Source: Ruegeria arenilitoris
GTDB lineage: Bacteria > Pseudomonadota > Alphaproteobacteria > Rhodobacterales > Rhodobacteraceae
NCBI RefSeq assembly: GCF_013031355.1
Contig: NZ_WPZO01000003.1
Span: 372,001-436,000 of the forward strand
Length of the DNA stretch: 64,000 nt
Direction: 5' to 3'
Notes under the pieces: model-generated
What the model saw: the letters and a program-made list of their open reading frames with translations, nothing else
Database searches by the model: none
Told to the model about the DNA's origin: nothing
Part shown: positions 39,037 through 48,067 of the stretch, in pieces
Position numbering within the stretch: the stretch's first letter is position 1
How the letters are laid out: each line of letters opens with the position of its first letter
Made by a program: the position numbers and the translations under genes

Positions 39037-40755
39037 ATGACGATGTTAAGCAATCTGGCTCCCATCCCTGAGCTTTATGTATCTTATGAATCGGCTCAAA
39101 AGCTGAAAGTAGAAGCCGCCGACCTGACCAGCTGGGATCTGAGCCCGCGTCAGATCTGCGATCTGGAGCTTCTGATGAATGGCGGGTTTAACCCGCTCAA
39201 GGGTTTCCTGTCCGAGGCAGATTACGACAATGTTGTCGAAAACATGCGCCTGGCTGATGGCACCCTGTGGCCGATGCCGATCACGCTGGATGTCAGCGAA
39301 GATTTTGCCGAAACCGTCGAATTGGGCCAGGACATCGCCCTGCGTGATCAGGAAGGTGTCATCCTCGGCACCATGACCGTGACCGACCGCTGGACCCCGA
39401 ACAAGGCACGCGAGGCCGAAAAGGTCTTTGGCGCCGATGACGACGCCCACCCCGCCGTAAACTACCTGCACAACGTGGCAGGCAAGGTCTATCTGGGTGG
39501 CCCCGTCACCGGTATCCAGCAGCCCGTCCACTATGACTTCCGCGGCCGCCGCGACACCCCGAACGAGCTGCGCGCTTATTTCCGCAAGCTGGGCTGGCGC
39601 CGCATCGTTGCGTTCCAAACCCGCAATCCGCTGCACCGCGCGCATCAGGAACTGACCTTCCGCGCCGCGAAAGAAGCGCAGGCCAACCTGCTGATCCACC
39701 CGGTCGTGGGCATGACCAAGCCGGGCGACGTCGATCACTTCACCCGCGTGCGCTGCTATGAGGCGGTTCTGGACAAATACCCGGCCTCGACCACCTCGAT
39801 GTCGCTGCTGAATCTGGCAATGCGTATGGCAGGCCCGCGCGAAGCAGTCTGGCACGGCCTGATCCGCGCCAACCACGGCTGCACCCACTTCATCGTTGGC
39901 CGTGACCACGCCGGCCCCGGCAAAAACAGCCAGGGCGAAGACTTCTACGGCCCCTATGACGCGCAGGACCTGTTCCGCCAGTTCCAGGACGAGATCGGCG
40001 TCGAGATGGTCGATTTCAAGCACATGGTCTATGTGCAGGAACGCGCCCAATACGAGCCGAATGACGAAATCGAAGACAAGGAAAACGTCACGATCCTGAA
40101 CATCTCGGGCACCGAACTGCGCCGCCGTCTGCGTGAAGGCCTGGAAATCCCCGAATGGTTCTCCTTCCCTGAGGTGGTTGCAGAGCTGCGCCGCACCTCG
40201 CCGCCCCGTTCAGAGCAGGGCTTTACCGTGTTCTTCACCGGCCTTTCGGGCTCGGGCAAATCCACCATCGCCAACGCGCTTATGGTTAAGCTGATGGAGA
40301 TGGGCGGCCGTCCGGTAACGCTGCTGGATGGTGACATCGTTCGTAAGAACCTGTCCTCGGAACTGGGCTTCTCGAAAGAGCACCGCGACCTGAACATCCG
40401 CCGCATCGGCTACGTGGCCAGCGAAATCACCAAGAATGGCGGCATCGCCATCTGTGCTCCGATTGCGCCTTACGCCACCACCCGCCGCGCCGTTCGGGAA
40501 GACATCGAACAGTTCGGCGCCTTCTGCGAAGTGCACGTTGCGACCTCGATCGAGGAATGCGAACGCCGCGATCGCAAGGGCCTGTACAAGCTGGCGCGTG
40601 AAGGCAAGATCAAAGAGTTCACCGGCATCTCAGACCCCTATGACGTGCCTCAGAACCCTGAGCTGAGCGTCGAGACCGAGAATGTGGACGTCGACAACTG
40701 CGCCCATCAGGTTCTGCTGAAACTGGAAAGCATGGGTCTGATCGCCGCGTCGTAA
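39037..40755 (+). CDS. Bifunctional sulfate adenylyltransferase / adenylylsulfate kinase
   Basis: 572 residues. The N-terminal ATP sulfurylase (to about residue 385) has the HxxH motif in RNPLHRAHQEL (near residue 198). The C-terminal APS kinase begins around residue 395 with the P-loop GLSGSGKST and has DGDIVRKNL and RRDRKGLY downstream. Together they make PAPS from sulfate in two steps. This is the fused single-chain type, distinct from the CysDN pair plus CysC. A second ATG two codons later is possible. A strong terminator follows. Confidence 0.97.
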   Translation: MTMLSNLAPIPELYVSYESAQKLKVEAADLTSWDLSPRQICDLELLMNGGFNPLKGFLSEADYDNVVENMRLADGTLWPMPITLDVSEDFAETVELGQDIALRDQEGVILGTMTVTDRWTPNKAREAEKVFGADDDAHPAVNYLHNVAGKVYLGGPVTGIQQPVHYDFRGRRDTPNELRAYFRKLGWRRIVAFQTRNPLHRAHQELTFRAAKEAQANLLIHPVVGMTKPGDVDHFTRVRCYEAVLDKYPASTTSMSLLNLAMRMAGPREAVWHGLIRANHGCTHFIVGRDHAGPGKNSQGEDFYGPYDAQDLFRQFQDEIGVEMVDFKHMVYVQERAQYEPNDEIEDKENVTILNISGTELRRRLREGLEIPEWFSFPEVVAELRRTSPPRSEQGFTVFFTGLSGSGKSTIANALMVKLMEMGGRPVTLLDGDIVRKNLSSELGFSKEHRDLNIRRIGYVASEITKNGGIAICAPIAPYATTRRAVREDIEQFGAFCEVHVATSIEECERRDRKGLYKLAREGKIKEFTGISDPYDVPQNPELSVETENVDVDNCAHQVLLKLESMGLIAAS

Positions 40756-40774
40756 ACCGGCACCAGAAACATTC

Positions 40775-40805
40775 AAAGGCCCTCGCGTCGCGGGGGCCTT
40801 TTTTC
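40775..40805 (+). terminator. Rho-independent terminator of sat-cysC
   Basis: AAAGGCCC / GGGCCTTT stem with an inner CG-rich loop and six T. The downstream gene on the minus strand ends 5 bp later, so it may work for both. Confidence 0.85.
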
Positions 40806-40809
40806 TTGG

Positions 40810-41670
40810 TCAGAGCTCGGCACGGATGGCCGCGACGGCGCGGGCTTCGAAGTCTCCATACTCCGCCGCTTTGGCCTGCATCTCCCTCAGGTGCGGCAGA
40901 CGGGTGGCATAATCCTCGGCTGAGGCCGCCTGAATTGCGCGTTGAATATCGACCTCGGACTCGCACATGATCATGCCCGACGTATCGAAGAAATCGCCGA
41001 TATTCGGACAGCCCCAGTAAATCGGCACCGTCGAGCACAGGATCGCGTCCGTCAGCTTTTCCGAGAAATAGTTCCGCTCCCGCACATTCTCGATCACCAC
41101 GGAATAGCGGTACGGGGCCAACCCGTCGGACTTGCGGTCAAACGGCGTATAGCCACGACCCATGATATCCACATCCGCGCCGGTTTCCCGCACCCAGTTG
41201 ATCACCGAATGGCGCAATTGGTGCCCTTCAAGGTCACGTTTGGCCGACGCGATCAGCGAACAGGACTTGGTTTTCGTGACATCAAGATTCTGCCAGTCAG
41301 GCACCATAGTGACGCCATAGGGCAGGAACACTGCATTTGGGATGCCTTTCAACAGCACGTCGTGGAAAGTCAGCACCCGGAAGAACCGCCGCCACGTATA
41401 GCGCAGCATCCGGTCGTGTTTGCCATGAATGGCCGACGGTTCGCCCATCATCAGCGATATCCGCGCGCGGGTACCCCTACGCAGGCGCAAGTGCACGGTC
41501 GAGTTCGGATACATGATCAGGTGATCGGTGGGCTCCAGATCACCAACCGTTTTGCCGATCAGCCGGTCTGGGCAGCCCTCGGGCCAGTTCAGCTCGGACA
41601 ACGGGACCGAAGCCAACTTCGGCCCCAACCGATGCCCGTAAGGCAAGATCGCAATTGCGGGTCGGGTCAT
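40810..41670 (-). CDS. Glycosyltransferase family 10 (fucosyltransferase-like) protein
   Basis: 286 residues. The GT10 donor-binding pattern is clear: YSVVIENV..R.YFSEKLTDA and VPIYWGCPNIGDFFD, as in bacterial alpha-1,3/1,4-fucosyltransferases. An N-terminal acceptor half precedes it. GT10 members normally use GDP-fucose or a related NDP-sugar; the donor and acceptor are not readable here. No fucose-synthesis or capsule genes are adjacent. It overlaps the PhzF gene by 4 bp. Confidence 0.82.
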   Translation of the reverse strand: MTRPAIAILPYGHRLGPKLASVPLSELNWPEGCPDRLIGKTVGDLEPTDHLIMYPNSTVHLRLRRGTRARISLMMGEPSAIHGKHDRMLRYTWRRFFRVLTFHDVLLKGIPNAVFLPYGVTMVPDWQNLDVTKTKSCSLIASAKRDLEGHQLRHSVINWVRETGADVDIMGRGYTPFDRKSDGLAPYRYSVVIENVRERNYFSEKLTDAILCSTVPIYWGCPNIGDFFDTSGMIMCESEVDIQRAIQAASAEDYATRLPHLREMQAKAAEYGDFEARAVAAIRAEL

Positions 41671-42554
41671 TGCACGATCTCGGGCAGATCGACCTGACCG
41701 CGCATCAGAATATGGCCGCGCCCCGCGACCTTGATACCAGTCATCTCATCCGGCGGGCCAACGCGGGTGACAGTGGCCTGACCCGGGCGCCCCATGTCGT
41801 GACCCTGCTCGGCGATGAACGTGTCTTTGGGCATCAACCCGTGTTTCCACAGATAGGCTGCCATAGCGCCGGTGGCCGATCCGGTGAACGGGTCCTCGGG
41901 CGGACTGGGCGGCGCCATCAACAGGCGCGAGAACGTGTCGCCTGCCTGGGTTGCGCCCTTGAGTGTGACGAGAAAAGGTTCGGCCATGTCTGAACCGGAA
42001 AACCCTGCCATTTCCGTGATTTTGCCCAGCGCGCCCGCGTCCAGCTTTGCGGCGCGCAGAGCCTCATGATCACACAGAACAGTGATGCAGAACGGCAGCC
42101 CGGTGGACACGAATTGCGGTGGGGAAATGATGGTGTCCTGTGGCAGGCTGATGGCTTCGGCGACAAGCTCGGTCGGGACTGAATTGCCGAATTTCGGCGC
42201 GACCTGCGTCATCTCGATCTCATCCCCGTGCAGACGGATCGAGACAATCCCGGCGCCCGTTTCAAGCGTCAGCGTATCGCCCTGAAACAGGCCCCGCGAC
42301 CGCATCGCGGCCACGGTGGCGATGGTGGGGTGCCCGGCAAAGGGAATCTCGCGGCTGGCCAGGAAATAGCGCACCCGGATATCGGCCACGTCGGATGGTC
42401 CGGTAAAAGTACATTCAACCAAAGAGGTTTCGCGCACATAGGCCATGCAGACCTCTTGTGTCAGCACAGCGCCACCATGAACCACGGCACAGCCATTACC
42501 GCCGAATGCACGGTCGCTGAAGGCGTCTACCCAGTCAAAGTCAAACCAGCTCAT
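41667..42554 (-). CDS. PhzF family isomerase/epimerase-like protein
   Basis: 295 residues with the duplicated diaminopimelate-epimerase fold: DAFSDRAFGGNGCAVV, catalytic-type Glu47 (SLVECTF), EIPFAGHPT and DPFTGSATGAMAAYL. PhzF members catalyse proton shifts on varied substrates; the cyclic-oxygen Asp/His residues seen here are intact, so activity is likely. Coupled by a 4-bp overlap to GT10, though the functional link is unclear. Confidence 0.92.
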   Translation of the reverse strand: MSWFDFDWVDAFSDRAFGGNGCAVVHGGAVLTQEVCMAYVRETSLVECTFTGPSDVADIRVRYFLASREIPFAGHPTIATVAAMRSRGLFQGDTLTLETGAGIVSIRLHGDEIEMTQVAPKFGNSVPTELVAEAISLPQDTIISPPQFVSTGLPFCITVLCDHEALRAAKLDAGALGKITEMAGFSGSDMAEPFLVTLKGATQAGDTFSRLLMAPPSPPEDPFTGSATGAMAAYLWKHGLMPKDTFIAEQGHDMGRPGQATVTRVGPPDEMTGIKVAGRGHILMRGQVDLPEIVQ

Positions 42555-42640
42555 GTGTTGCGCCCTTTCGATATGCGAACCGTTACAGGTCCGCATATCT
42601 CGCCCGCGGGGCGGCAGATGTCACGGGGAAATCGTGCGGC

Positions 42641-42865
42641 TCAGTGGACAGCCACCGGCGAGAAGTCATGCTCTCGCGCCAGAACAAAGGCCAGCTTGCG
42701 GTCGGCGACCAGCGCCAGTTGCTGACCGTCGGAATCGTGAACGGCGTAAAGCTGATCCAGATCGCCCGCCTGCTCGCGTACTTCCCGAGGCAGATCAGCG
42801 ACGTCGACAGCTTTCACATAGACGATCCGGTCGCCCTCGGCGTTCAGCTCAATCGGTGTATTCAT
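42641..42865 (-). CDS. DUF1150 family protein
   Basis: 74 residues, acidic. The DUF1150 core DLDQLYAVHDSDGQQLALVADRKLAFVLAREHD is present. It follows the Hsp20 gene by 5 bp, a common pairing in alphaproteobacteria, and may act with it in heat stress. Confidence 0.9.
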   Translation of the reverse strand: MNTPIELNAEGDRIVYVKAVDVADLPREVREQAGDLDQLYAVHDSDGQQLALVADRKLAFVLAREHDFSPVAVH

Positions 42866-42870
42866 TGCTC

Positions 42871-43284
42871 TTACCCCTTTCTTATGTTGATCGTTTGCAC
42901 CACGGTTTCGGGCACGGCACGAGTCAGATCCACATGCAGCAGACCGTTTTCCATGATCGCCTCGCCCACCTCGACACCGTCGGCCAGCACGAACATGCGC
43001 TGAAACTGACGCGCCGCGATACCACGGTGCAGGAAAATACGCCCCTCGCTGTCGTCGCGTTGACGGCCCCTGATCACCAGTTGGCGATCCTCGATGGTGA
43101 TCGACAGATCCTCTTCCGCGAAACCGGCAACGGCCAGTGTAATGCGATACGAAAAGTCCGAGGTCTGCTCGATGTTGTAGGGCGGGTATCCTTCGTTGCC
43201 AGCCTTTGCAGACCGTTCCAGAAGGCGTTCCAGCTGCTCGAACCCCAAAAGATGCGGGTATGAGCCAAGAGTAAGTTTCGACAC
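42871..43284 (-). CDS. Hsp20 / alpha-crystallin family heat-shock protein
   Basis: 137 residues, GTG start with AAAGGACG 7 nt upstream; the ATG-initiated longer frame crosses the promoter. The alpha-crystallin domain is seen in YNIEQTSDFSYRITLAVAGF, LVIRGRQ and FLHRGIAARQFQRMFVLADGV. ATP-independent holdase. First gene of a two-gene unit with DUF1150. Confidence 0.93.
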   Translation of the reverse strand: MSKLTLGSYPHLLGFEQLERLLERSAKAGNEGYPPYNIEQTSDFSYRITLAVAGFAEEDLSITIEDRQLVIRGRQRDDSEGRIFLHRGIAARQFQRMFVLADGVEVGEAIMENGLLHVDLTRAVPETVVQTINIRKG

Positions 43285-43350
43285 GTATTTTCGTCCTTTA
43301 TTGTCAAAGCGACGTGTGGTGCGGCCCCGTTCTGGCGACCGCGTAGAATA

Positions 43351-43381
43351 GAATATGGGAATATGCGGGGATGTCCACAAG
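43351..43381 (-). promoter_or_regulatory. Candidate RpoH (heat-shock) promoter for hsp20
   Basis: On the minus strand CTTG-N18-CCCATATTC, close to the alphaproteobacterial sigma-32 consensus, about 70 bp before the hsp20 start. Confidence 0.45.
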
Positions 43382-43448
43382 GTCTGGCCGGATAAAGCCT
43401 GACACACTATCTTGTGTGTTAAGCACCACAAAAGGCACTGAGTCGCAC

Positions 43449-43673
43449 ATGAACGCGCCCACCGATCTTTCGATGAAAACAGACGAGGTTTTGCGGGTTG
43501 AACTGGAGGTTTTCCGCCGCCAGCACCGTGATCTGGACGAGGCGATCGAAGCGCTGCAAGCCACCGGCACAGCCGATCAACTGACGATCAAACGGTTGAA
43601 AAAGCAAAAACTGCGGCTGAAGGACATCATTCGCCTGATCGAAGACCGTTTGACCCCTGATATCATTGCCTGA
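43449..43673 (+). CDS. YdcH/DUF465 family protein
   Basis: 74 residues: a helical hairpin with [13 protein letters not shown] and [18 protein letters not shown], the DUF465 signature. Function unknown. The ATG taken gives the family length; the frame is open 26 codons further upstream into the divergent promoter region. Confidence 0.9.
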   Translation: MNAPTDLSMKTDEVLRVELEVFRRQHRDLDEAIEALQATGTADQLTIKRLKKQKLRLKDIIRLIEDRLTPDIIA

Positions 43674-43738
43674 CGCATTGCCACGAAGTCGGTTTTGGCT
43701 ATAGTGCGCGCTCTCTCAGAAGGCGGGGAAGCAAGCGG

Positions 43739-44224
43739 ATGAGCGACGTGAAAGTGGGGATCATCATGGGCAGCCAGTCGGATTGGCCCACGATGAAAGA
43801 AGCAGCTGACATTCTGGATGAGCTGGGCATTGCATATGAGAAACGCATCGTCTCAGCACACCGCACCCCCGACCGTTTGTGGGACTATGGCAAAACCGCC
43901 GTATCGCGCGGGCTGAACGTGATCATTGCAGGGGCCGGTGGGGCCGCGCATCTGCCGGGTATGATGGCCTCGAAAACGCGGGTGCCGGTGATCGGCGTTC
44001 CAGTGCAGACGCGGGCGCTGTCGGGTGTCGATTCACTGTATTCCATCGTCCAGATGCCCAAGGGGTTCCCCGTGGCAACCATGGCGATCGGATCGGCTGG
44101 CGGCGCGAATGCAGGCTTGATGGCCGCCGGCATTCTGGCCTTGCAGGATGACGCTCTGGCGCAGCGGTTAGACGCGTGGCGTGAGGCTTTGTCGGCCTCG
44201 ATCCCCGAGGAACCACAGGGATGA
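43739..44224 (+). CDS. purE: N5-carboxyaminoimidazole ribonucleotide mutase
   Basis: 161 residues. Converts N5-CAIR to CAIR in purine synthesis. Signature [36 protein letters not shown] and the catalytic His within SAHR. Overlaps the ProC-like gene by 4 bp. Confidence 0.97.
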   Translation: MSDVKVGIIMGSQSDWPTMKEAADILDELGIAYEKRIVSAHRTPDRLWDYGKTAVSRGLNVIIAGAGGAAHLPGMMASKTRVPVIGVPVQTRALSGVDSLYSIVQMPKGFPVATMAIGSAGGANAGLMAAGILALQDDALAQRLDAWREALSASIPEEPQG

Positions 44225-44976
44225 GCCGGATCGGGTTCATCGGCACTGGCCATATCGCGGCACCAATCGCACGCCTGCTCGCCCGTAAAGGGCACGAGAT
44301 TTTTGTGACCGAGCGCAACGCCTCGGTCTCGGCTGCGCTGAAAGCCGAAATCAACGCGACGGTAAGCGATCCGCAGTCGGTGATTGACCAGTCTGAGATT
44401 GTGTTTTTGTGCCTGCGCCCGCAAATCGCTGCCGAAGTACTTGGTCCGCTGACCTTTGGATCCGAACATCGGATCGTTTCTGTCATGGCCGCGGTTTCCG
44501 AGGAAGAACTCAGATCGCTGTGTGCCCCTGCCGCGGATTTCGTGCAAACGATCCCGTTGGGCTTTCTGGAACAGGGCGGCTGCCCTATGGCGGCTTATGG
44601 GAACGATCAGCTGCTGGCCGACCTGTTGGCCCCCGAAAATCCGGTCGTCAAAGTGGCAAGCGAAGCATCGCTGAATGCCCATTTTGCGATCTGCGCGATG
44701 GTTCCCGGTATTCTGGATCTGTTGGCGACCGGCTCGGAATGGCTGGCCGATCAGACGGGCGATGCTGACGGCGCAGAATTCTACACGACGCAGTTGATGG
44801 CAGGGTTTCTTGCGACCATGAACAAAGGTCAGGCCGGACGGCTTGCCGCCGAACGCGATGCGCTGGCCACTGACGGAACGCTGAGCCTTCAAATGACGCA
44901 GGCCCTGCAAACTGACAAGGCGCATCAGGCCTTGCGCGACGCCCTGACTGCAATCGGCAAACGGCTGGAGACCTGA
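44221..44976 (+). CDS. ProC-like NAD(P)-binding protein inserted between purE and purK
   Basis: 251 residues. N-terminal Rossmann domain [20 protein letters not shown], then a helical C-terminal domain resembling the P5CR/F420-reductase superfamily but lacking the SGSGPAY dimer motif of true ProC. Its start overlaps the purE stop by 4 bp and purK begins 3 bp after it, so it is within the purEK operon. Substrate unknown; a role in purine or proline metabolism is inference only. Confidence 0.85.
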   Translation: MSRIGFIGTGHIAAPIARLLARKGHEIFVTERNASVSAALKAEINATVSDPQSVIDQSEIVFLCLRPQIAAEVLGPLTFGSEHRIVSVMAAVSEEELRSLCAPAADFVQTIPLGFLEQGGCPMAAYGNDQLLADLLAPENPVVKVASEASLNAHFAICAMVPGILDLLATGSEWLADQTGDADGAEFYTTQLMAGFLATMNKGQAGRLAAERDALATDGTLSLQMTQALQTDKAHQALRDALTAIGKRLET

Positions 44977-44979
44977 ATA

Positions 44980-46047
44980 ATGACCGACATGCTTGCTCCC
45001 GGTGCCACGATTGGCATTCTTGGCGGTGGCCAACTGGGCCGAATGTCGTCCGTAGCGGCGGCGCGTTTGGGCTTTGTGACCCATATCTATGAACCCGGCG
45101 CCAACCCGCCCGCGGGGCAGGTCGCCGACCGGGTGACCACCGCAGCCTACGATGATGCGGACGCCTTGCGCGCCTTTGCCGAGTCGGTCGATGTCATCAC
45201 CTATGAGTTCGAAAACATCCCGACCGAGGCGCTGGACCTGTTGGAATCCCATCGCCCGATCCGCCCGGGACGCGAGGCGCTGCGGGTCAGCCAAGACCGT
45301 CTGACAGAGAAGATTTTTCTACAGGGGTTGGGTCTGCAAACCGCACCGTTTGCCGATATCACCGATCTGGACAGCCTGAACGCAGCGATCGAACAGATCG
45401 GCACCCCCGCCATCCTGAAAACCCGCCGGTTTGGCTATGACGGTAAGGGGCAAGCACGGTTGCGTGCGCCCGAAGATGCCGAAACCGCTCTGGCCGATAT
45501 GGCTGGCGCACCGTCGATCCTTGAAGGGTTCGTGGAGTTCACGCACGAAGTTTCGATCATCGCCGCGCGCGGCCTGGATGGACAGGTCGCCTGTTTCGAC
45601 CCCGGCGAGAACGTGCACCGCGATGGCATCCTGCACACCACAACGGTCCCGGCCCGCCTGCGCCCGGCGCAGCGCACGGACGCGGTCTTGCTGGCCGCCA
45701 ATATCCTCAACGCGCTGGACTATGTCGGCGTCATGGGGGTTGAGCTATTCGTCACCCCTGCCGGTCTGATCGTGAACGAGATTGCGCCGCGGGTGCATAA
45801 CTCGGGCCACTGGACGCAGAATGGCTGCGCCGTGGATCAGTTCGAACAGCATATCCGCGCCGTGGCCGGGTGGCCGCTGGGCGACGGACAACGGCATTCG
45901 GATGTTGTCATGGAGAACCTGATCGGCGGCGACATGGACCGGGTACCGGAACTGGCACAGGAACGCGATGTGGCCCTGCACCTTTATGGCAAGGCCGAGA
46001 TCAAGGCCGGCCGAAAGATGGGGCATTTCAACCGCATCTCCCGCTAG
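44980..46047 (+). CDS. purK: N5-carboxyaminoimidazole ribonucleotide synthase
   Basis: 355 residues, ATP-grasp. Opening GATIGILGGGQLGRMSSVAAARLG, ATP-binding ILKTRRFGYDGKGQ, and the metal-binding ELFVTPAGLIVNEIAPRVHNSGH. Works in tandem with PurE. A few bases separate it from the ProC-like gene. Confidence 0.97.
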   Translation: MTDMLAPGATIGILGGGQLGRMSSVAAARLGFVTHIYEPGANPPAGQVADRVTTAAYDDADALRAFAESVDVITYEFENIPTEALDLLESHRPIRPGREALRVSQDRLTEKIFLQGLGLQTAPFADITDLDSLNAAIEQIGTPAILKTRRFGYDGKGQARLRAPEDAETALADMAGAPSILEGFVEFTHEVSIIAARGLDGQVACFDPGENVHRDGILHTTTVPARLRPAQRTDAVLLAANILNALDYVGVMGVELFVTPAGLIVNEIAPRVHNSGHWTQNGCAVDQFEQHIRAVAGWPLGDGQRHSDVVMENLIGGDMDRVPELAQERDVALHLYGKAEIKAGRKMGHFNRISR

Positions 46048-46107
46048 GGTATCGCGTTGGCGCGCGATGCCGCCGGCGGAGACATTTATGGCCTGATGAA
46101 GCGCGGA

Positions 46108-47259
46108 TCAGCCGATGAACCGGTCCGCGATATCCCCGGCCATATAGCTGACGCGGCCATTGGCCAGAGTTGCGGCAACGCGGTGGGCCTGCCTGTCCAG
46201 TATGGTCAGGTCGGCACGTTTTCCGGCAGCCAAAGTTCCCCGATCATCCAATCCAAGCACTCGTGCGGGGCCCGACGATACCAACGCCCAGGCCCCTGCC
46301 ATGTCCACCAACCCGGACTTGGCCAGCATCAGCGCAGCCCGGCGCGGACTGGGGTAGTGATAGTCCGAGGCCAGCGCATCACAATACCCCATCGAGATCA
46401 GATCCAGCGCGCTGACGTTGCCCTTATGTGATCCCCCGCGCACCACATTGGGCGACCCCAGAATAATATAGTCACCCGAAGCACGCGCCGCCTCGGCGGC
46501 CTCAAGCGTTTCGGGGAACTCGGCGATCTGTGCCCCCCGCACGCGCCAGTCGGCGCGGGTTTGTGCAGTGGCATCGTCATGGCTGCCCATGCGCACGCCC
46601 TGTTTGGCGAGGTCCGCACACAGCGCGTCCAGCGCCGCAGGCACCTCGGTCCGGCGGTCATGCATGGACAGCAACAGTTCGAAGTGCTTCTCCGGGTTGC
46701 GCCCAGCCTTGAGTGCCTGCCCGGTCAGGCGCGGCGGTTTGCGTCGCTCGGCCAGCCGATCATGCGGCAGATGGTCGTTGAACACCACATAGGGCACCTG
46801 CCATTCGGCAATACGTTCAGGCAGGCCTGCGTAGTCGTCGAGCATATGCGTCTCGAACCGCAATTGCGGCATCAGGTCGGTGACCACACGATCTTTGACC
46901 GCAGCAATGGCGTCAAATACCTGCCCTGCAAATTCGGGGCCGCGAACACCGCCTTCCCAACTGTGGAACTGGGCCAGAACAGCGGTGGTGATACCGTTAG
47001 CCGCCAGCTCGGCCTCGACCGAGAGTATGCCTTCGTCCATTTGTTTCATCGCCCCTCGACGCGGCGCGATATGCCGTTCGAACCCATCCCCGTGCAGATC
47101 GATGATCCCTGGCAACACCAGATAGCCGGACAGGTCGATTTCCCGCCCGGCACGGTCCGGCTGAATAACCCCATCCCCAATGGCCAAGTCGGAAGGCACA
47201 AGGCCCTGCTCCGGCAACAGCACCTCTGCGCCGATCAGGGTCAGGTTCAAAGCATTCAT
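46108..47259 (-). CDS. phnM: Alpha-D-ribose 1-methylphosphonate 5-triphosphate diphosphatase PhnM (orphan)
   Basis: 383 residues, amidohydrolase fold. Metal ligands in LPGIIDLHGDGFERH and ELLLSMHDRRTE; GSHDDAT and ALASDYHYPSP are the PhnM-type motifs. PhnM removes pyrophosphate in C-P lyase phosphonate degradation. None of phnGHIJKL is nearby, so this copy is detached from its pathway, or its substrate differs. The start overlaps the lipase-like gene's stop by 4 bp. Confidence 0.88.
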   Translation of the reverse strand: MNALNLTLIGAEVLLPEQGLVPSDLAIGDGVIQPDRAGREIDLSGYLVLPGIIDLHGDGFERHIAPRRGAMKQMDEGILSVEAELAANGITTAVLAQFHSWEGGVRGPEFAGQVFDAIAAVKDRVVTDLMPQLRFETHMLDDYAGLPERIAEWQVPYVVFNDHLPHDRLAERRKPPRLTGQALKAGRNPEKHFELLLSMHDRRTEVPAALDALCADLAKQGVRMGSHDDATAQTRADWRVRGAQIAEFPETLEAAEAARASGDYIILGSPNVVRGGSHKGNVSALDLISMGYCDALASDYHYPSPRRAALMLAKSGLVDMAGAWALVSSGPARVLGLDDRGTLAAGKRADLTILDRQAHRVAATLANGRVSYMAGDIADRFIG

Positions 47260-48029
47260 TGCGAGGGCTCCGAAGCAGGTTCCGAGCAATCCCGCCCGAT
47301 GCAGATTTCGTCGATGACATCCAGCACCCCGTCCAGCCAAGTGATCTGGGGGTCAAACTGCCCGAATTCAATGAAATGCAGCGCCTGCGCCATCACGCGC
47401 GGGTTGTTCATCATGAAGGTGTGGGTCACCGGCAGAACGATATGATCCTTCATCCCTTCGACCTTGGTCGTTTCGATCGACACCTTGCCGTCGTCCCGAC
47501 CGTCGATCATCGACGAAAACACCGGGTTCAACGAGTTTTCGCCCGCGATCACGCCGAGTTCGAACTCTACCGGAGGTAACTGGCGCGGGATGCCCTCGGG
47601 GCCGGTGCCCAGTGCCAGCCCGGCTGGGCCGTGCAACATGCCGAACACTTCCCAGGCGCCCAGCTCATCGACCAGTTGGCTGCCCTGATTGGGCGGGCCG
47701 AGCATGACCACACGGCCCAGATTCTCCGGGTGGTGGTCCTGCAGCCAATAGCGCAGCAGAATCCCACCCATCGAGTGCGCCACGACATTCGCCGTGTCGT
47801 CTCCACAGGCCGCGAAGGCATCCGGCAAGGTCTGGTTGGCCAGTTCGGGGATTGGCAGGTCTGTCGAGGGATAGCCGGGGCGCACCACGTTGTATCCGTG
47901 CGCCTGAAAAAGCTGCTCCATGACGGTGAATGACGCCTCGGTCCGCGCAAGCCCGTGCAGCAGAACCACGCATTTTGCCTGGGCCACGACCGGAACAAGG
48001 AACAGAAACAGGGCAAGCAGATATCTCAT
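47256..48029 (-). CDS. Secreted alpha/beta hydrolase (lipase-like)
   Basis: 257 residues. A signal peptide (MRYLLALFLFLVPVVAQAK) precedes VVLLHGLARTEASF and the nucleophile elbow AHSMGG with Ser in place; PPNQGSQLVDELGAW and the late VTHTFMM supply the family frame. Periplasmic or secreted esterase/lipase. It is immediately upstream of phnM in one unit. Confidence 0.88.
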   Translation of the reverse strand: MRYLLALFLFLVPVVAQAKCVVLLHGLARTEASFTVMEQLFQAHGYNVVRPGYPSTDLPIPELANQTLPDAFAACGDDTANVVAHSMGGILLRYWLQDHHPENLGRVVMLGPPNQGSQLVDELGAWEVFGMLHGPAGLALGTGPEGIPRQLPPVEFELGVIAGENSLNPVFSSMIDGRDDGKVSIETTKVEGMKDHIVLPVTHTFMMNNPRVMAQALHFIEFGQFDPQITWLDGVLDVIDEICIGRDCSEPASEPSQ

Positions 48030-48067
48030 AGCCGCCAGATAAGCCCTAAGCGTTGGTGATGAAACCC

